In this document: one piece after another, positions 10,209 to 20,367 of the stretch | Layout: each line of letters starts with the position of its first letter | How positions within the stretch are numbered: position 1 is the first letter of the stretch | From: Penium margaritaceum | Taxonomy: Eukaryota > Streptophyta > Zygnematophyceae > Desmidiales > Peniaceae | Length of the DNA: 26,700 nucleotides | Assembly: GCA_023375785.1 (NCBI GenBank) | Contig: SZWC01025594.1 | Span: 3,217-29,916, forward strand | Reading direction: 5' to 3' | Notes under the pieces: model-generated | Told to the model about the DNA's origin: nothing | Database searches by the model: none | Seen by the model: only the letters and a program-made list of their open reading frames with translations | Made by a program: the position numbers and the translations under genes

Positions 10209-10896
10209 TGTAACGGGAGGCCCGGTTCGGCCCTCCCTCCTCGCTGAAGCGAGGGGTGGTTGCGCACCACCCCTCGCGTCAGCGAGGGCTGGCCGGCGGC
10301 CAGCATTACGCTGGCCGCTGGCCAGCCCGCTGCCGGCCGGCGGCTGGCCAAGCGACCGGCCGGCCACCGGCCGGCCAGCCGCCAGCCGCCGATCGCGTCC
10401 TCAGCCCGATCGGCGGCTAAGGGGCCCACAAGGGCCTCGAGGGCGAGGCCTCATGGCCTCGTGCCCTCGCCCCCGCTCGCCCTCCTGGCAAGCGAGCGAG
10501 CGAGGATGAGGGAGGGGGACAAGGGACGAGAGACGAGAGGATCTGGCGCGAAATTGCTAGCGTGCCTCGCACGTAACAATTTCACGCCATAATGTCAAAA
10601 CGTAAATCGAAGTTCGTTTACGATGAACTTCGACATAAAGACAATTAAATAACTCGTGCAAACACACGAGTTCGAGGTAAAAACCCCTGGTTTGGGTCCC
10701 AAAATCAGGGGTAAGGTTAGAAACGGAAACGGGCCTCTGGAGACTCGAAACATTTGAGTCTCCCTGCTCTGGGTCGTTGATTACGATTGCCCCTCAGTCC
10801 TGCAAAGGGGGTAAACCACTGACGCGGACTGAGAACGCCATTCTGCAAACTCCGACAACGTCTTCAGAGCAGGAGCTGGAGACTCGACCTGTTATA
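10209..10896 (+). repeat. Ty3/gypsy 5' LTR
   Basis: It begins TGTAACGGGAGG and ends CTGTTATA, where the 3' copy ends CCGTTACA. The first 200 bases are very GC-rich and self-complementary: a 22-bp hairpin with one mismatch (10239-10260 with 10266-10287, loop TGCGC) and a 15-bp hairpin with one mismatch (10289-10303 with 10311-10325). The 3' half is less GC-rich and contains the likely transcription start, though I see no convincing TATA box. Confidence 0.9.
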
Positions 10897-10897
10897 G

Positions 10898-10910
10898 TGG
10901 TATCAGAACC
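10898..10910 (+). other. Ty3/gypsy primer binding site
   Basis: TGGTATCAGAACC lies one base after the LTR end. It matches the plant initiator-Met site TGGTATCAGAGCC with a single change, and the match continues for a few more bases (AG). Confidence 0.85.
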
Positions 10911-11292
10911 AGACGACCCTCGCGACCAAGAGTTCGACGGAAATGGCGGCTACGACATATACAAAACGCCGTCGGCAGCCACAAGCAGCAACAGAAATGC
11001 ATGAAGGGACTACGACATCTACGCTTCACCGTTTGAAGCACCGTAAAGTGCGTTAGGAAGCTAGAGAAGAGCTCTATTTTTTGGGGCTTCTTCTCCACAG
11101 TCTCTTCTCCATCCCAGTGGGCTAGGGGAATGTTTTTGGGACGGGATAGGGAGTACCCACCCCCAAAACCACCTACTTTGGCCCTCTTTTCAAGGCTCCT
11201 TCCGCTCCTCTTCAGCCAAAAATTGGGGATCACCTTTCTCCAATACCAGAGACTCTCACAGCCTGAGAGAAAAAGAAAAAGGAGAAAAGCGC

Positions 11293-11735
11293 TACTTGGA
11301 GAATTTTTGGAGGCCGCCACATTGCCGTGGAGAACAAGAAAGGTGCCTCCAAGGGGAGGCAAGGTGTGCCTAGAAGACGCAAGAAGAGACCAAGGAAGAC
11401 CAGAAGACAAGAAGACAAGAAGACAAGAAGAAAAGAAGTCTTTTCCATCTTGACCTTGTACTTGCTTGTTTATCTAGGTTTTCTTACTCTTTGTCCTAGT
11501 TTTGTGAGTAGTANTACTTGGAGAATTTTTGGAGGCCGCCACATTGCCGTGGAGAACAAGAAAGGTGCCTCCAAGGGGAGGCAAGGTGTGCCTAGAAGAC
11601 GCAAGAAGAGACCAAGGAAGACCAGAAGACAAGAAGACAAGAAGACAAGAAGAAAAGAAGTCTTTTCCATCTTGACCTTGTACTTGCTTGTTTATCTAGG
11701 TTTTCTTACTCTTTGTCCTAGTTTTGTGAGTAGTA
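11293..11735 (+). repeat. Exact 221-bp direct duplication around a single N (probable assembly artefact)
   Basis: Bases 11293-11513 and 11515-11735 appear identical over their full length and are separated only by the N at 11514. In a retroelement whose LTRs have diverged strongly, a perfect internal duplication with an N exactly at the joint is best explained by two contig ends that overlap but were joined without trimming. Each copy contains a purine-rich GAAGACAA-type microrepeat. Confidence 0.85.
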
Positions 11736-12027
11736 CTCATACTTCTTGTTATCCCCATGTATTGTTATTTATGTTTTCCTAGATCCTAGTTGCTACCAAG
11801 TGCCGTGAGTCACGACTTAGGAGGACTAGTTTCAAAACCCACGACCTTGTGCCAACGTGGCGGCCTAGGAAAACAGAAATTAAAAATGAAATTGCCTCAC
11901 CGATTGTGAGAGCAAGATTTTAGGAGGCGATTCCTCCTAAAATTGTGTTGTGGGGTGATCTTCACGTGCTAGTTGCACGGGCGACGAGAAGGTAAGTGCC
12001 GGACCGTCCAAGACCAACAAGGGCAAG

Positions 12028-14109
12028 GTGGTGACGGCCTCACCACGAGCTCTCGGCGGACTCCAAATTTTGGGAGCCGCCACCGCGAGCACAGTTGCCA
12101 ATCCAAAGGCAATCGTATCACCTAAGGCAACCATACCGCCTAAGGCAACCGTACCGCCTAAGGCCATCGTGCCGCCTAAGGCAATCGACGCCAACCTTGG
12201 CGACACCAAGAAGCATGCGGAGGCCGCAAAAGTGCTCGACGAGCACATCGACGCCCACGTGGGCGATCCCCACGCGACGAACAACCCGATGGAGGAGGAT
12301 CTCCTAGAGGGGGGCCTTGACGGAGAGCACGATGCCGACGGTGGCAAAGGTGACGAGGATTGTAACCATCGTCATCTTCATGCGGCAAACTCGAGCCGAT
12401 TGCTCAAGAAGGATAAGACGCCTCCCGCATCGCCTGAAGCTGCTGATGGTAGCGAGACTGCCGAGAGCAACAAGGGCGCTAAAAGCGATGACACGGGAAG
12501 TTCCCACGAGAATGAGCGAGACGACGATGCCACGAAAGCAATTCGCAATGACCGTCGTAGGCTCGCGGAGTTTGCTGCTGAGGCGGTAGGCCAACTCAAG
12601 ATCACCACCGACGGCGGAGATACGGGACCACTCGGAGGAATGGGGGCGGACCCCCCTTCCTACAATGTGGCCGCAATGGGGCAGGGCAGCACCCACTCAA
12701 GCGTCGTCGCCGACGACAGTCTCCTCCAATAGGTGGGACTCCTTGGAGGCGTGTATTCGAACCGTACCCTCCTGTAGTGGGTAAGGGTGCACAGACAATG
12801 CGAGGCCCTAGAGGCTATCGTCGATGCTCTGACGACATCAGAGCTCAAGTTCGCGTTTTCCAACCTGCAAGCCCACGTTAGGTAGAGCATCACGAACCTC
12901 GACCGTAATCGCAAGTTGCAGCGCCTGCCCGCCCATGAGGCAAGCCGCCGATGCAACAACCTCGACAAGGCATTGTAGATTGTGACCCAGGTGCGGATGC
13001 AGCAGCAAGCATTGCGTGCCGGAGCTGCGGATGCCACTGCCAACGGCAGCACCGACTTACCCACCTCGACGACTTTGGGGTCGGTCATGAAAACGTCCTT
13101 CCTCCGCAGTGTGGAGATCTTTCAAAAGGGAGTGAAGCTGACCGACTGGCTGAATCGTATGGAGCACGTTCTATGTGTCCACAAGGCTCCACTCAGCCAG
13201 TGGGACGACCTTGCCACGACGCGGCTTGAAGACGAACTCTTCAAATATGTGGTCAAGGAGTGGAGTGCGCAGCAGTCGCACCTCGAGTACCCCCCTGTCG
13301 TGGGAGGCCTTCTGTGCAATCATGCGTAAGAAGTGCACCCAACGTGAGGAGGCGCAACGCGCCTTCCACAAGATCAAGGACTTCAGGAGGCTAGACAGCT
13401 CGCTCGAATCCTACTTGAGCGAGTTCGCCGCACTCGTGGAGGAAGCCGAAAGCATCACCGAGGGCGATGGGACTCAGACCTTCAAGAACCCAAAGTGCAT
13501 GCTGCTTGAGTACTTGCATGATGGTCTCGCAAGCGAGAAGCTGAAGGAGAATACCACCACGACAGCCACTGGCCAAGCTTGGACAAGCTGGAGGGCATTG
13601 CGCGACTACATGAGCGAAGTGTATTCGGCGAACCCAAAGCACTACTCTGATGCACGGCCAAACACGCATGCACATCAAGGCCGCGACATGCGCATGGACG
13701 ATGCAGGGGCTAGTGGGTCAGCTGGACAACGAGGTGGGGCCAGGGGCAAGCAGCCTGCAAACCCTCCAGCCAAGAAGGCTAGTGGATACAAGGGCCCCAA
13801 CAACAAGCGTTGCCTTGAGAATGACGAGCTGCAAGCGGCGCGCGAGCGTTGCAACGCATCCTTTCGCGAAGGGCTCTACCACAACTGCATGCAGCCAAGC
13901 CACTTTAGGGCCTAGTGCCCTACGGCTGCTCGTGGTGGACAAGAAGCCGCGGCTAGCTGCAGTAGCAGCACCTCGTGGGGATGGTGCGGCAGGAGGCTGC
14001 GGACGGGGCTGTGGATAGGGTCGCGATTGTGGCAATGGGCCCGGCCGTGGCAACAGACAAGGCCGTGGGGCGGGTTTTCCCCATCCCTGAGTGACGTTCG
14101 TGGGGACAA
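12028..14109 (+). pseudogene. gag: Ty3/gypsy gag with degraded zinc knuckle
   Basis: The frame from 12028 is interrupted only by TAG codons (12730, 12775, 12883, 12976) up to about 13290. A run of six C (about 13290) then marks a frameshift into the frame of 13175-13915. The N-terminal part contains four 18-bp repeats (cctaag at 12121, 12139, 12157, 12175) encoding a PPKA(T/I)V-type hexapeptide. The capsid region includes WLNRMEHV and FCAIMRKKC...AFHKIKDF, typical of gypsy gag. The zinc knuckle near 13890 reads YHNCMQPSHFRA-TAG-C: the first Cys has become Tyr and a TAG sits inside the last spacer. A Gly/Arg-rich tail follows after another frame change. Confidence 0.8.
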
Positions 14110-14179
14110 CTCAGGGGTAAAACTGGATCACGAGTGTGGTTTCATGTTTTCTTATGAGGATGTTAAATAATTTGAGTTT

Positions 14180-16250
14180 TTGACGACTTCAAATTTCTCT
14201 GTTTGTTTCTCTCCTCTTCTTGAACCGCATTCTACACTTGCTGACCGACATTGCCCACTAAACCTTGTATCTCCAAACGAGATGCATGACCGTACATTCT
14301 TAGTGGTGGCGACACCGACCACTACACAAGAGTTGTGTGACACAGTGATTGAAGCAAACACCCTCAAGGAAATGAGTTCCACCATGTTCACAATACCTTT
14401 AGTCGATGATTTTGACCCAGTCAAATTTAAAGACTGGAAGGTGCTAGCCGAATTCACACATGCCCACAAGATGTGGACTTGAGTGGGTAATTCATGGGAG
14501 TTGTAATGCCCGTCATACAGATTCTGTGTTTATCACAAACTCGGCTTGCCGTCGTCGAGCCTGTTCACTCAGAAGAGTGGAGGCAACATGACGATGTAGT
14601 TCAAAGGACACCTAGGTCTCCTTGTCAACGTACTTGCTGACACTGGAGGAAACGACTCTTTTGTTAGCCTTGGCTTTACCCGACAGGTTGGCCTGAAGTA
14701 CAAGCCATCGAATAGCTCAGTTTTTGTCGGTGATAACCATACGGTACCCGTGATCGGTACTTGTAAAGCAAAAAGTTGTATTCAAGGGTACACACAGAAG
14801 GTACTCAACCTTCTTGACCCGTTTGACGTGGTGCTAGGCGATCCCTGGCTCCTTAACAACAAGGCTCTAATGTACTTTGAATCAAAGCGTTTGATCCTCC
14901 AAAAAAGACAACGCTGCTTTACGTTGATTCCGAGTACGGAATTATCACCTACTCGACTCAAAGTCCATGCCAGCTTGTCTGCGATACAGGTCAGGAGACG
15001 TATTCGACAAGGCTGTCGATACTTCTTGGCTCAGCTGCAGAAGGTGGAGGACGATATGAAGGAAGACACGCCACAAGAGATCAAATCTCTATTGGCGGAG
15101 TTGGATGTATACCAAGACCCACCAGCTGGGCTTCCACCAGAAAGACACATGGGCCACACGATTCCGCGGCAACCGGAGGCCACTCCTTCGTTGAGACCCA
15201 TGTATCGCCTTAGTCCAGCAAAAAGGCGAGAGGCCAAACGCCAAATCAAAGAGTACCTTGCAAAAGGGTGGATCGAGCCTAATAGCTCAACGTACAGTGC
15301 GCCGATCCTTTTTTTGAACAAAAAGGACTGTAGTTTACGCATGTGCGTGGATTACTGGGCGTTGAACAAGCTAATGGTGAAAAATCAATTCCCCTTATCG
15401 CGGATTGAGGACCTTTTTTACCAACTCCAAGGCGCAAAAGTGTTATCGTCCTTGGATTTGTCTCAAGGGTACCATCAAATCCACATCACGGAAGATGATG
15501 TGCCCAAAACTACGTTTCGAACACACATGGGACACTATCAAGTCCGAGTGTTATGCTTCGGGCTTACAAATTCCCCGGCAACCTTCCAAGGAGAAATGAA
15601 CCGAATGTTTGCCAAGCAACTCAGACAGTTTGTCTTGGTTTACTTGGACAACATCGTGGTTTTCTCAAAATCAATCGAAGAGCACATAGAACATCTACGC
15701 GAAGTTCTCGCAATCCTTTGGGAACAGAAGTTCTATGTGAAAGTGAGCAAGTGCAAGTTTGCACAAGATGAGCTCGAATAGCTTGGATACATCATCGGCA
15801 AGGACGGCATCCGTGTCGACCCACAAAAGGTCCAAGCCATTGTGGACTGGCCGTGCCCCAAAAATGTTGGGCGGATTCGGTCTTTCCTCGGCCTTGCAAA
15901 CTACTTTCGATGCTTTATGCAAGGGTATTCGACCCTGGTAGCACTCCTAACCAGGCTCGCACGAAAAGACGTGCGTTGGGAATGGACACCTGATTGCAAG
16001 AACGCTTTTCTCAAAGTCAAAAAGCTTCTATCCACGGCGCCCGTCCTAGCTCTTCCGGATCCATCGCAACCATGGGAGGTTCGATGTTATGCGTTGGTAG
16101 TAGGATTCGGAGGCGTCCTCATGTAGAATGGTCACCCAGTTGCGTATGAGATCCGGAAGCTCATCCCTGCGGAAACGCGGTACACGACTGGGGATCAAGA
16201 GCTCCTTGCGGTAGTACACGCTTTCAAGATGTGGCGTTGCTACCTCGAGG
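14180..16250 (+). pseudogene. pol: Ty3/gypsy protease, reverse transcriptase and start of RNase H
   Basis: One frame runs through this block. The protease active site is LADTG (14633-14647), just after a TAG at 14597 (MTM-TAG-FKG). RT motifs follow in order: RMCVDYWALNK (family DYRALN), SSLDLSQGYHQI, FGLTNSPATFQ, and the catalytic box at 15641-15652, which reads YLDN instead of YLDD. The second catalytic Asp is therefore lost, consistent with a G-to-A change. TAG at 15779 falls where the family has Tyr or Phe (ELE-x-LG). RNase H begins near 16050 with its first catalytic region reading CYAL rather than CDAS, and TAG at 16124 falls where LMQ(D/N)GHPVAY is expected. The frame shifts near 16258. 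Confidence 0.9.
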
Positions 16251-18002
16251 GTGCTGAAGGGGGGTGTGACGGTCGTGACCGACCATAATCCATTGGTGGT
16301 TTTCCAAACGCAACCGAACCTGTCAAGACGACAGGCGCGTTGGAGCGAATACCTGAGCCTATTCTTGTTCACGTGGGAACATCGGCAAGGACGCATCAAT
16401 GTGGTCAATCCACTAGGCCGACAGCCTGTGGAATTCAAAGCAACCACCGAGGTTGGTGGGTGTTTTATGGCCATTGCAACAGCAACAGTACAATCACCAG
16501 ATCCCCCTGTACCTCTGCAGCAACCACCACGATAGATTATCCATTACAACGGATATATGAACATGATCCAGATGGGATACTATGTGGATTCTTGGTTTCA
16601 AGACTCACAAAATCTGGACAACTACGGCTTGGTGGAGGCCGTAGGAATCTTCTGGCACGTAGAACAAGTTGTTGTGCCAGACTCGGGAGACCTTCGAGCA
16701 AAGATTATCTCCCAGTTCCACGACCCGCCGGTTGCAGGTCATGTGGGTCCCCGAAAGACCACACAGGCACTCTCGGACCACTATTTGTGGCCAGGATGGA
16801 GTGTCGATGTCCGTAAGTATTGCATGACGTGCGACCCATGTCTTCGGAATAAGGGTAGTAACAAGAAGCCTGCTGGACTCCTCCAATAGCTTCCCATTCC
16901 TGTGACTCCATGGGAGTGCGTCAGCATGGACTTCATGACTGGTCTTCCGGACACGGCCCGTGGCCACGATGCAATACTAGTGGTTGTGGATGTTTTGACG
17001 AAGATGACACACTTCATTCCTATAACCACTGACGTGAACGTAGTGGAGACCGCTTGTCTCTTCTTCTAGGGTGTCGTAAAGTACCACGGCTTGCCGTTGC
17101 GCATTATCTCCGATCGAGATGGAAAATTTGCTAGTAAGTTCTGGCAAAAGATGCACGAGTGCTTCGGCACTGAGTCGCAAATGTCGACAATATTTCACCC
17201 TCAAACTGACGGACAAACATAGCGCATGAATCGCACTCTGGAGTAGATGCTCCGCATGTGCATAGACCCTACCATGCATGATTGGGACGAATTCCTAGCA
17301 CCGGCAGAGTTTGCGGTGAACAACTCGGAGAACGAGTCTACACAATTTACACCATTTGTGTTGAACAGTGGTCGACATCCAGTGGTACCCTCTTCATTGG
17401 TAAAGAGTGGGAGCATAGAAGGGCAGGTTCCTTCCGCTCAAGCCTTTGTTGAGCGCATCGACTCCTTGTTACAGGAGGCGAAGGGTCACCTTCAAGCAGC
17501 TTGACAGCGATAAAAGGCAAATGCCGACAAAGGTCGCTAGGAGGTCTCGTTTGACATCGATGACAAAGTGCTTCTTAGCACTTAAAACCTTCGGCTTAAG
17601 TCGCCAGGGGCGAGAAAACTTCTACAAAAATGGATTGGGTTGTTTCCCATTGTGGCATGCATCGGGCCAGTGGCATACCGATTGCTTCTTCCGTTGAATA
17701 TGAAGATACATGACGTGTTTCATGTGAGCCTGCTGACTCCATACACGGTAGACGGAATCGTTCAAACACCGTTAGCAGTCCTTGCTGCTGACGGCCAATA
17801 CGAGGTCCTTCACCTACTCCAGCATCGAGAGCGTACTTTTCGGTCGCGCGTTGTCAAGGAGTACCTCGTTCATTGGGCCGGTTGTGGACCTGAACATAAT
17901 TCATGGGAGCCCGAATCTCGGTTGCCCAGAGGGATGGTCAACGAGTACTGGAGCAAGCTTGAAGCTCGCACAAATCGACGCGTGGCAGGAGGTACCACCT
18001 AA
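16251..18002 (+). pseudogene. pol: Ty3/gypsy RNase H end, integrase and chromodomain
   Basis: A single frame holds VVTDHNPL of RNase H. Next comes the integrase zinc site (His pair near FHDPPVAGH, Cys pair in CMTCDPC), then the catalytic core with VSMDF, IISDRDGKF and HPQTDGQT-TAG-RMN. The TAG at 17220 replaces the third catalytic residue (Glu). The tail ends in a chromodomain (YEVLHLLQHRER, VKEYLVHWAGCGPEHNSWEPE, about 17800-17930), which in chromoviruses directs integration to particular chromatin. In-frame stops are TAG at 16533, 16887, 17067, 17220, 17244 and 17538, TGA at 17502, and TAA at 17511 and 17583, before a normal TAA at 18000. Confidence 0.9.
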
Positions 18003-18281
18003 ATGCGGAAAAAGTGAACAACATTCCCACAGGGCAGCATTCATGGACAGCAACCATAGGAGGTTGGGGACGCTCAACATGGTTGTCACGCGGACACTCC
18101 AGCCTAAAGGGGGGAGGCCGCTAGCCGTGCTGACCTACAAGCTGCAGCTTAGGTCCAAGTACCGTGCACATGTTCATGTCTAGCTGGTGATTGAAATGAT
18201 CAATTTTCTTTCACAATATCGATGACTCATGAACTCACAATCCTGCTTGTTGTTCATGAACCGAGACGATTCATAACAAGT

Positions 18282-18290
18282 GGAGAGGAA
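18282..18290 (+). other. Polypurine tract of the gypsy element
   Basis: GGAGAGGAA lies directly before the 3' LTR (TGTAGCGG), the expected position for plus-strand priming. A second, stronger purine run lies at about 18107-18118 (AAAGGGGGGAGG) and may be an additional tract. Confidence 0.7.
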
Positions 18291-18987
18291 TGTAGCGGGA
18301 GGGCCGGTTCAGCCCTCCCTCCTCGCTGAAGCGAGGGGTGGTTGCGCACCACCCCTCGCGTCAGCAAGGGCTGGCCGGCGGCCAGCACTTTGCTGGCCGC
18401 CGGCCTGCTCGCTGCCGGCCGGCTGGACGGCCAGCGGCCGGCCAAGCGACCGGCCGGCCACCGACCGGCCAGCCGCTAGCCGCCGATCGCGGCCTCAGCC
18501 CGATTGGCGGATGAGGGCCCACGGGGCCTCGAGGGCGAGGCCTCGTGGCCTCATGCCCTCGCCCCCGCTCGCCCTTCTTACAAGCGAGCGAGCGAGGACG
18601 AGGGAGAGGGACGAGGGACGAGAGACGAGAGGATCTGGCCCGAAATCGCCAGCGTGCCTCGCACGCGACAGTTTTGCGCCAGAACGTCAGAACGTAAATC
18701 GAAGTTCGCTTGCGACAAACTTCGACATAAAATAACAAAACAACGCGTGCAAACACATGAGTTCAAGGTAAAAACCCCCGGTTTGGGTCCCAAAACCAGG
18801 GACAAGGTTAAAAACGGAAATGGGCCTTCGGAGACTCAAAACATTCGAGTCTCCCTGCTCTGGGTCGTTAATGGCGATTGCCCCTCAGTCATACAAGGGG
18901 GGTAAACCCCTGACGCGGACTGAGAATTCCAATTTGCGAACTCCGACGACGACTTCAAAGCAGGAGCTAGAGACTCGACCCGTTACA
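18291..18987 (+). repeat. Ty3/gypsy 3' LTR
   Basis: It starts TGTAGCGGGAGG and ends CCGTTACA. It aligns along its length with 10209-10896, with many transitions and a few small indels (697 against 688 bases). The 22-bp hairpin seen in the 5' LTR is kept here (18321-18342 with 18348-18369). Confidence 0.9.
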
Positions 18988-19161
18988 CTGATGTTATGCA
19001 CTAAAGTATTTTAAAAGAAAAATCCGGGCTGGGCTTCTAATGTAATTACTTTGATATAAGTCCAAAGTGTTAAACATTGGATATTCCATGTTATGTAGGT
19101 GAGAAACATAGTTTTTCGGTTCAAAATAATCTGTTGCCCATGGTTTCGTTCGATAGATCGA

Positions 19162-19206
19162 CGCTGTCCATAGTCGAAAACGATATGACAGCGGTGCCCA
19201 TGTTTT
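19162..19206 (+). repeat. Left inverted arm of the foldback-like element (core)
   Basis: Starts CGCTGTCCATAGTCGAAA and ends CCCATGTTTT. It pairs with 20323-20367 on the other strand with six mismatches in 45 and no gap. Confidence 0.8.
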
Positions 19207-19231
19207 CAAATGTCCGTCCGAAAACGGAATT

Positions 19232-19361
19232 CGACTTCGCTCTCAAGGTCGGCAGTCGCCGACCTCGAGAGCGAAATCGGCGACTTCTGACACCGGCCTC
19301 ACCGATGTCAGAAGTTACCATGTTGCAAGTTTTGGAGTTCGCAAATGCGAACTCCAAAACT
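19232..19361. repeat. Three consecutive hairpins on the left side of the array
   Basis: Hairpin 1 is 19232-19253 with 19258-19279 (22-bp arms, two mismatches, loop AGTC). Hairpin 2 is 19283-19296 with 19302-19315 (14-bp arms, one mismatch, 5-base loop). Hairpin 3 is 19328-19343 with 19346-19361 (16-bp perfect arms, 2-base loop). They follow one another with gaps of 3 to 12 bases, which is hard to explain by chance. Confidence 0.85.
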
Positions 19362-19372
19362 CGCGACAGGGT

Positions 19373-20160
19373 GCGCCGCATCTTGCAAACCCCACCCCCC
19401 CAATATCCGACAAACCCCCTAGTGACACTGGGGGGGTTTGGGTTTTATTGTTTTACTTGCCCGGGCATCTGCTGGGCCCAACAGAATCGAGGCCCGGCAG
19501 ATTCCCTTTCTTCTATCACATGTGCACTACATCTTGCAAACCACCCCCAAGAACAGACAAACCCCCTAGTGACACTGGGGGGGTTTGGGTTTTATTGTTT
19601 TACTTGCCCGGGCATCTGCTGGGCCCAACAGAATCGAGGCCCGGCAGATTCCCTTTCTTCTATCACATGTGCACTACATCTTGCAAACCACCCCCAAGAA
19701 CAGACAAACCCCCTAGTGACACTGGGGGGGTTTGGGTTTTATTGTTTTACTTGCCCGGGCATCTGCTGGGCCCAACAGAATCGAGGCCCGGCAGATTCCC
19801 TTTCTTCTATCACATGTGCACTACATCTTGCAAACCACCCCCAAGAACAGACAAACCCCCTAGTGACACTGGGGGGGTTTGGGTTTTATTGTTTTACTTG
19901 CCCGGGCATCTGCCGGGCCCTGCGGTAGCGGGGCCCGGCAGATTCCCTTTCTTCTATCACATGTGCACTACATCTTGCAAACCACCCCCAAGAACAGACA
20001 AACCCCCTAGTTACACTTGGGGGTTTGGGTTTTTTTTTTCTTGCCCGGGCATCTGCCGGGCCCTGCGGTAGCGGGGCCCGGCAGATGCCCAGCGTGCGCT
20101 GCATCCTGCAAACCACCCCAAACCTATGACAAACCCTTCAGTTTAACTGGGGGGTTTGGC
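19373..20160 (+). repeat. Tandem array of 147-bp units
   Basis: Units start with CAAACCCCCTAG at 19411, 19558, 19705 and 19852, an exact 147-base period. The first three are nearly identical. The fourth has a changed centre (GGGCCCTGCGGTAGCGG). A fifth, diverged unit runs from 19999 to 20129 (131 bases), a sixth fragment starts at 20130, and the tail of an older unit lies at 19373-19410. Each unit has two inverted motifs: CAAACCCCC paired with GGGGGTTTG, and a CTGC(T/C)GGGCC paired with GGCCCGGCAG. Because 147 is divisible by three, the array yields long repetitive open frames that are not genes. Confidence 0.95.
20047..20090. repeat. Perfect 17-bp palindrome in the fifth unit
   Basis: GGGCATCTGCCGGGCCC at 20047-20063 pairs exactly with 20074-20090 around a 10-base loop. 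The same centre occurs in unit four with a 13-bp perfect core; in units one to three it is shorter and mismatched. Confidence 0.9.
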
Positions 20161-20167
20161 AGGGTCA

Positions 20168-20255
20168 TCGCGAGCTCGCAGGGAGGTTTCGCCGCGTAAC
20201 CCCTCCTGCGAGCTCGCGACGACGGGCGAAGTTCGACTTCGGCCTCGAAGTCGAA
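20168..20255. repeat. Two perfect hairpins on the right side of the array
   Basis: TCGCGAGCTCGCAGG at 20168-20182 pairs perfectly with 20205-20219 (22-base loop). TTCGACTTCG at 20232-20241 pairs perfectly with 20246-20255 (4-base loop). The TTCGACTTCG motif also occurs in the left hairpin zone (near 19230), so the element is symmetrical in more than its outer arms. Confidence 0.85.
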
Positions 20256-20322
20256 ATCCATGTCGAATATGTTAAATATATGAAATATGTTACAGCCGTG
20301 CCCATTTTTTCTCGAAAAGTGC

Positions 20323-20367
20323 AAAACATGGGAATTGCTGTCATGTCAGTTTCGACTATGGACAGCG
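20323..20367 (-). repeat. Right inverted arm of the foldback-like element (core)
   Basis: The reverse complement of this segment aligns without gaps to 19162-19206 (39 of 45 identical). Confidence 0.8.

Larger units (their letters stand above)
10209..18987 (+). mobile_element. Ty3/gypsy chromovirus retrotransposon, full length but inactive
   Basis: Two related LTRs (10209-10896 and 18291-18987) flank a primer site, gag, protease, RT, RNase H, integrase and a C-terminal chromodomain, the order that defines Ty3/gypsy chromoviruses. By eye the LTRs differ at roughly one base in eight, mostly transitions, suggesting an old insertion. The coding region has about 14 in-frame TAG codons, a few TAA/TGA codons and at least three frameshifts. 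The flanking 5-mers GTGAC (10204-10208) and CTGAT (18988-18992) agree at only three of five positions, so no clean target duplication remains. A 221-base exact repeat around an N in the leader (11293-11735) is probably an assembly fault. Confidence 0.93.

Noticed and set aside
10171-10592. Pro/Arg/Ala-rich frames over the gypsy LTR, also seen at 18280-18735
   Set aside because: They arise from the GC-rich palindromic LTR and appear in both LTR copies and both strands; LTRs do not encode protein here.
11327-11782. Basic Lys/Arg-rich frame with an internal repeat
   Set aside because: It spans the N and the probable assembly duplication in the gypsy leader; the repeat is the artefact itself.
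12028-18002. Nuclear code with TAG read as glutamine
   Set aside because: Not accepted as the main reading: some TAG codons replace Glu, Tyr or Trp positions, frameshifts and catalytic losses accompany them, and the young copia-B and the SANT-like frame show almost no TAG. Kept as the alternative in the TAG finding.
10204-18992. Target duplication of the gypsy element
   Set aside because: GTGAC and CTGAT match at only three of five positions, which is not enough to call a duplication.
19411-19998. Possible CRISPR-like array
   Set aside because: Whole units of 147 bases repeat without unique spacers, in a eukaryotic transposon context; this is a tandem satellite.
19077-20071. Long plus-strand open frames with 49-residue repeats over the array
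   Set aside because: The 147-bp unit is divisible by three, so two frames stay open by arithmetic. The peptides are not protein-like, and the frames run into inverted-repeat DNA.
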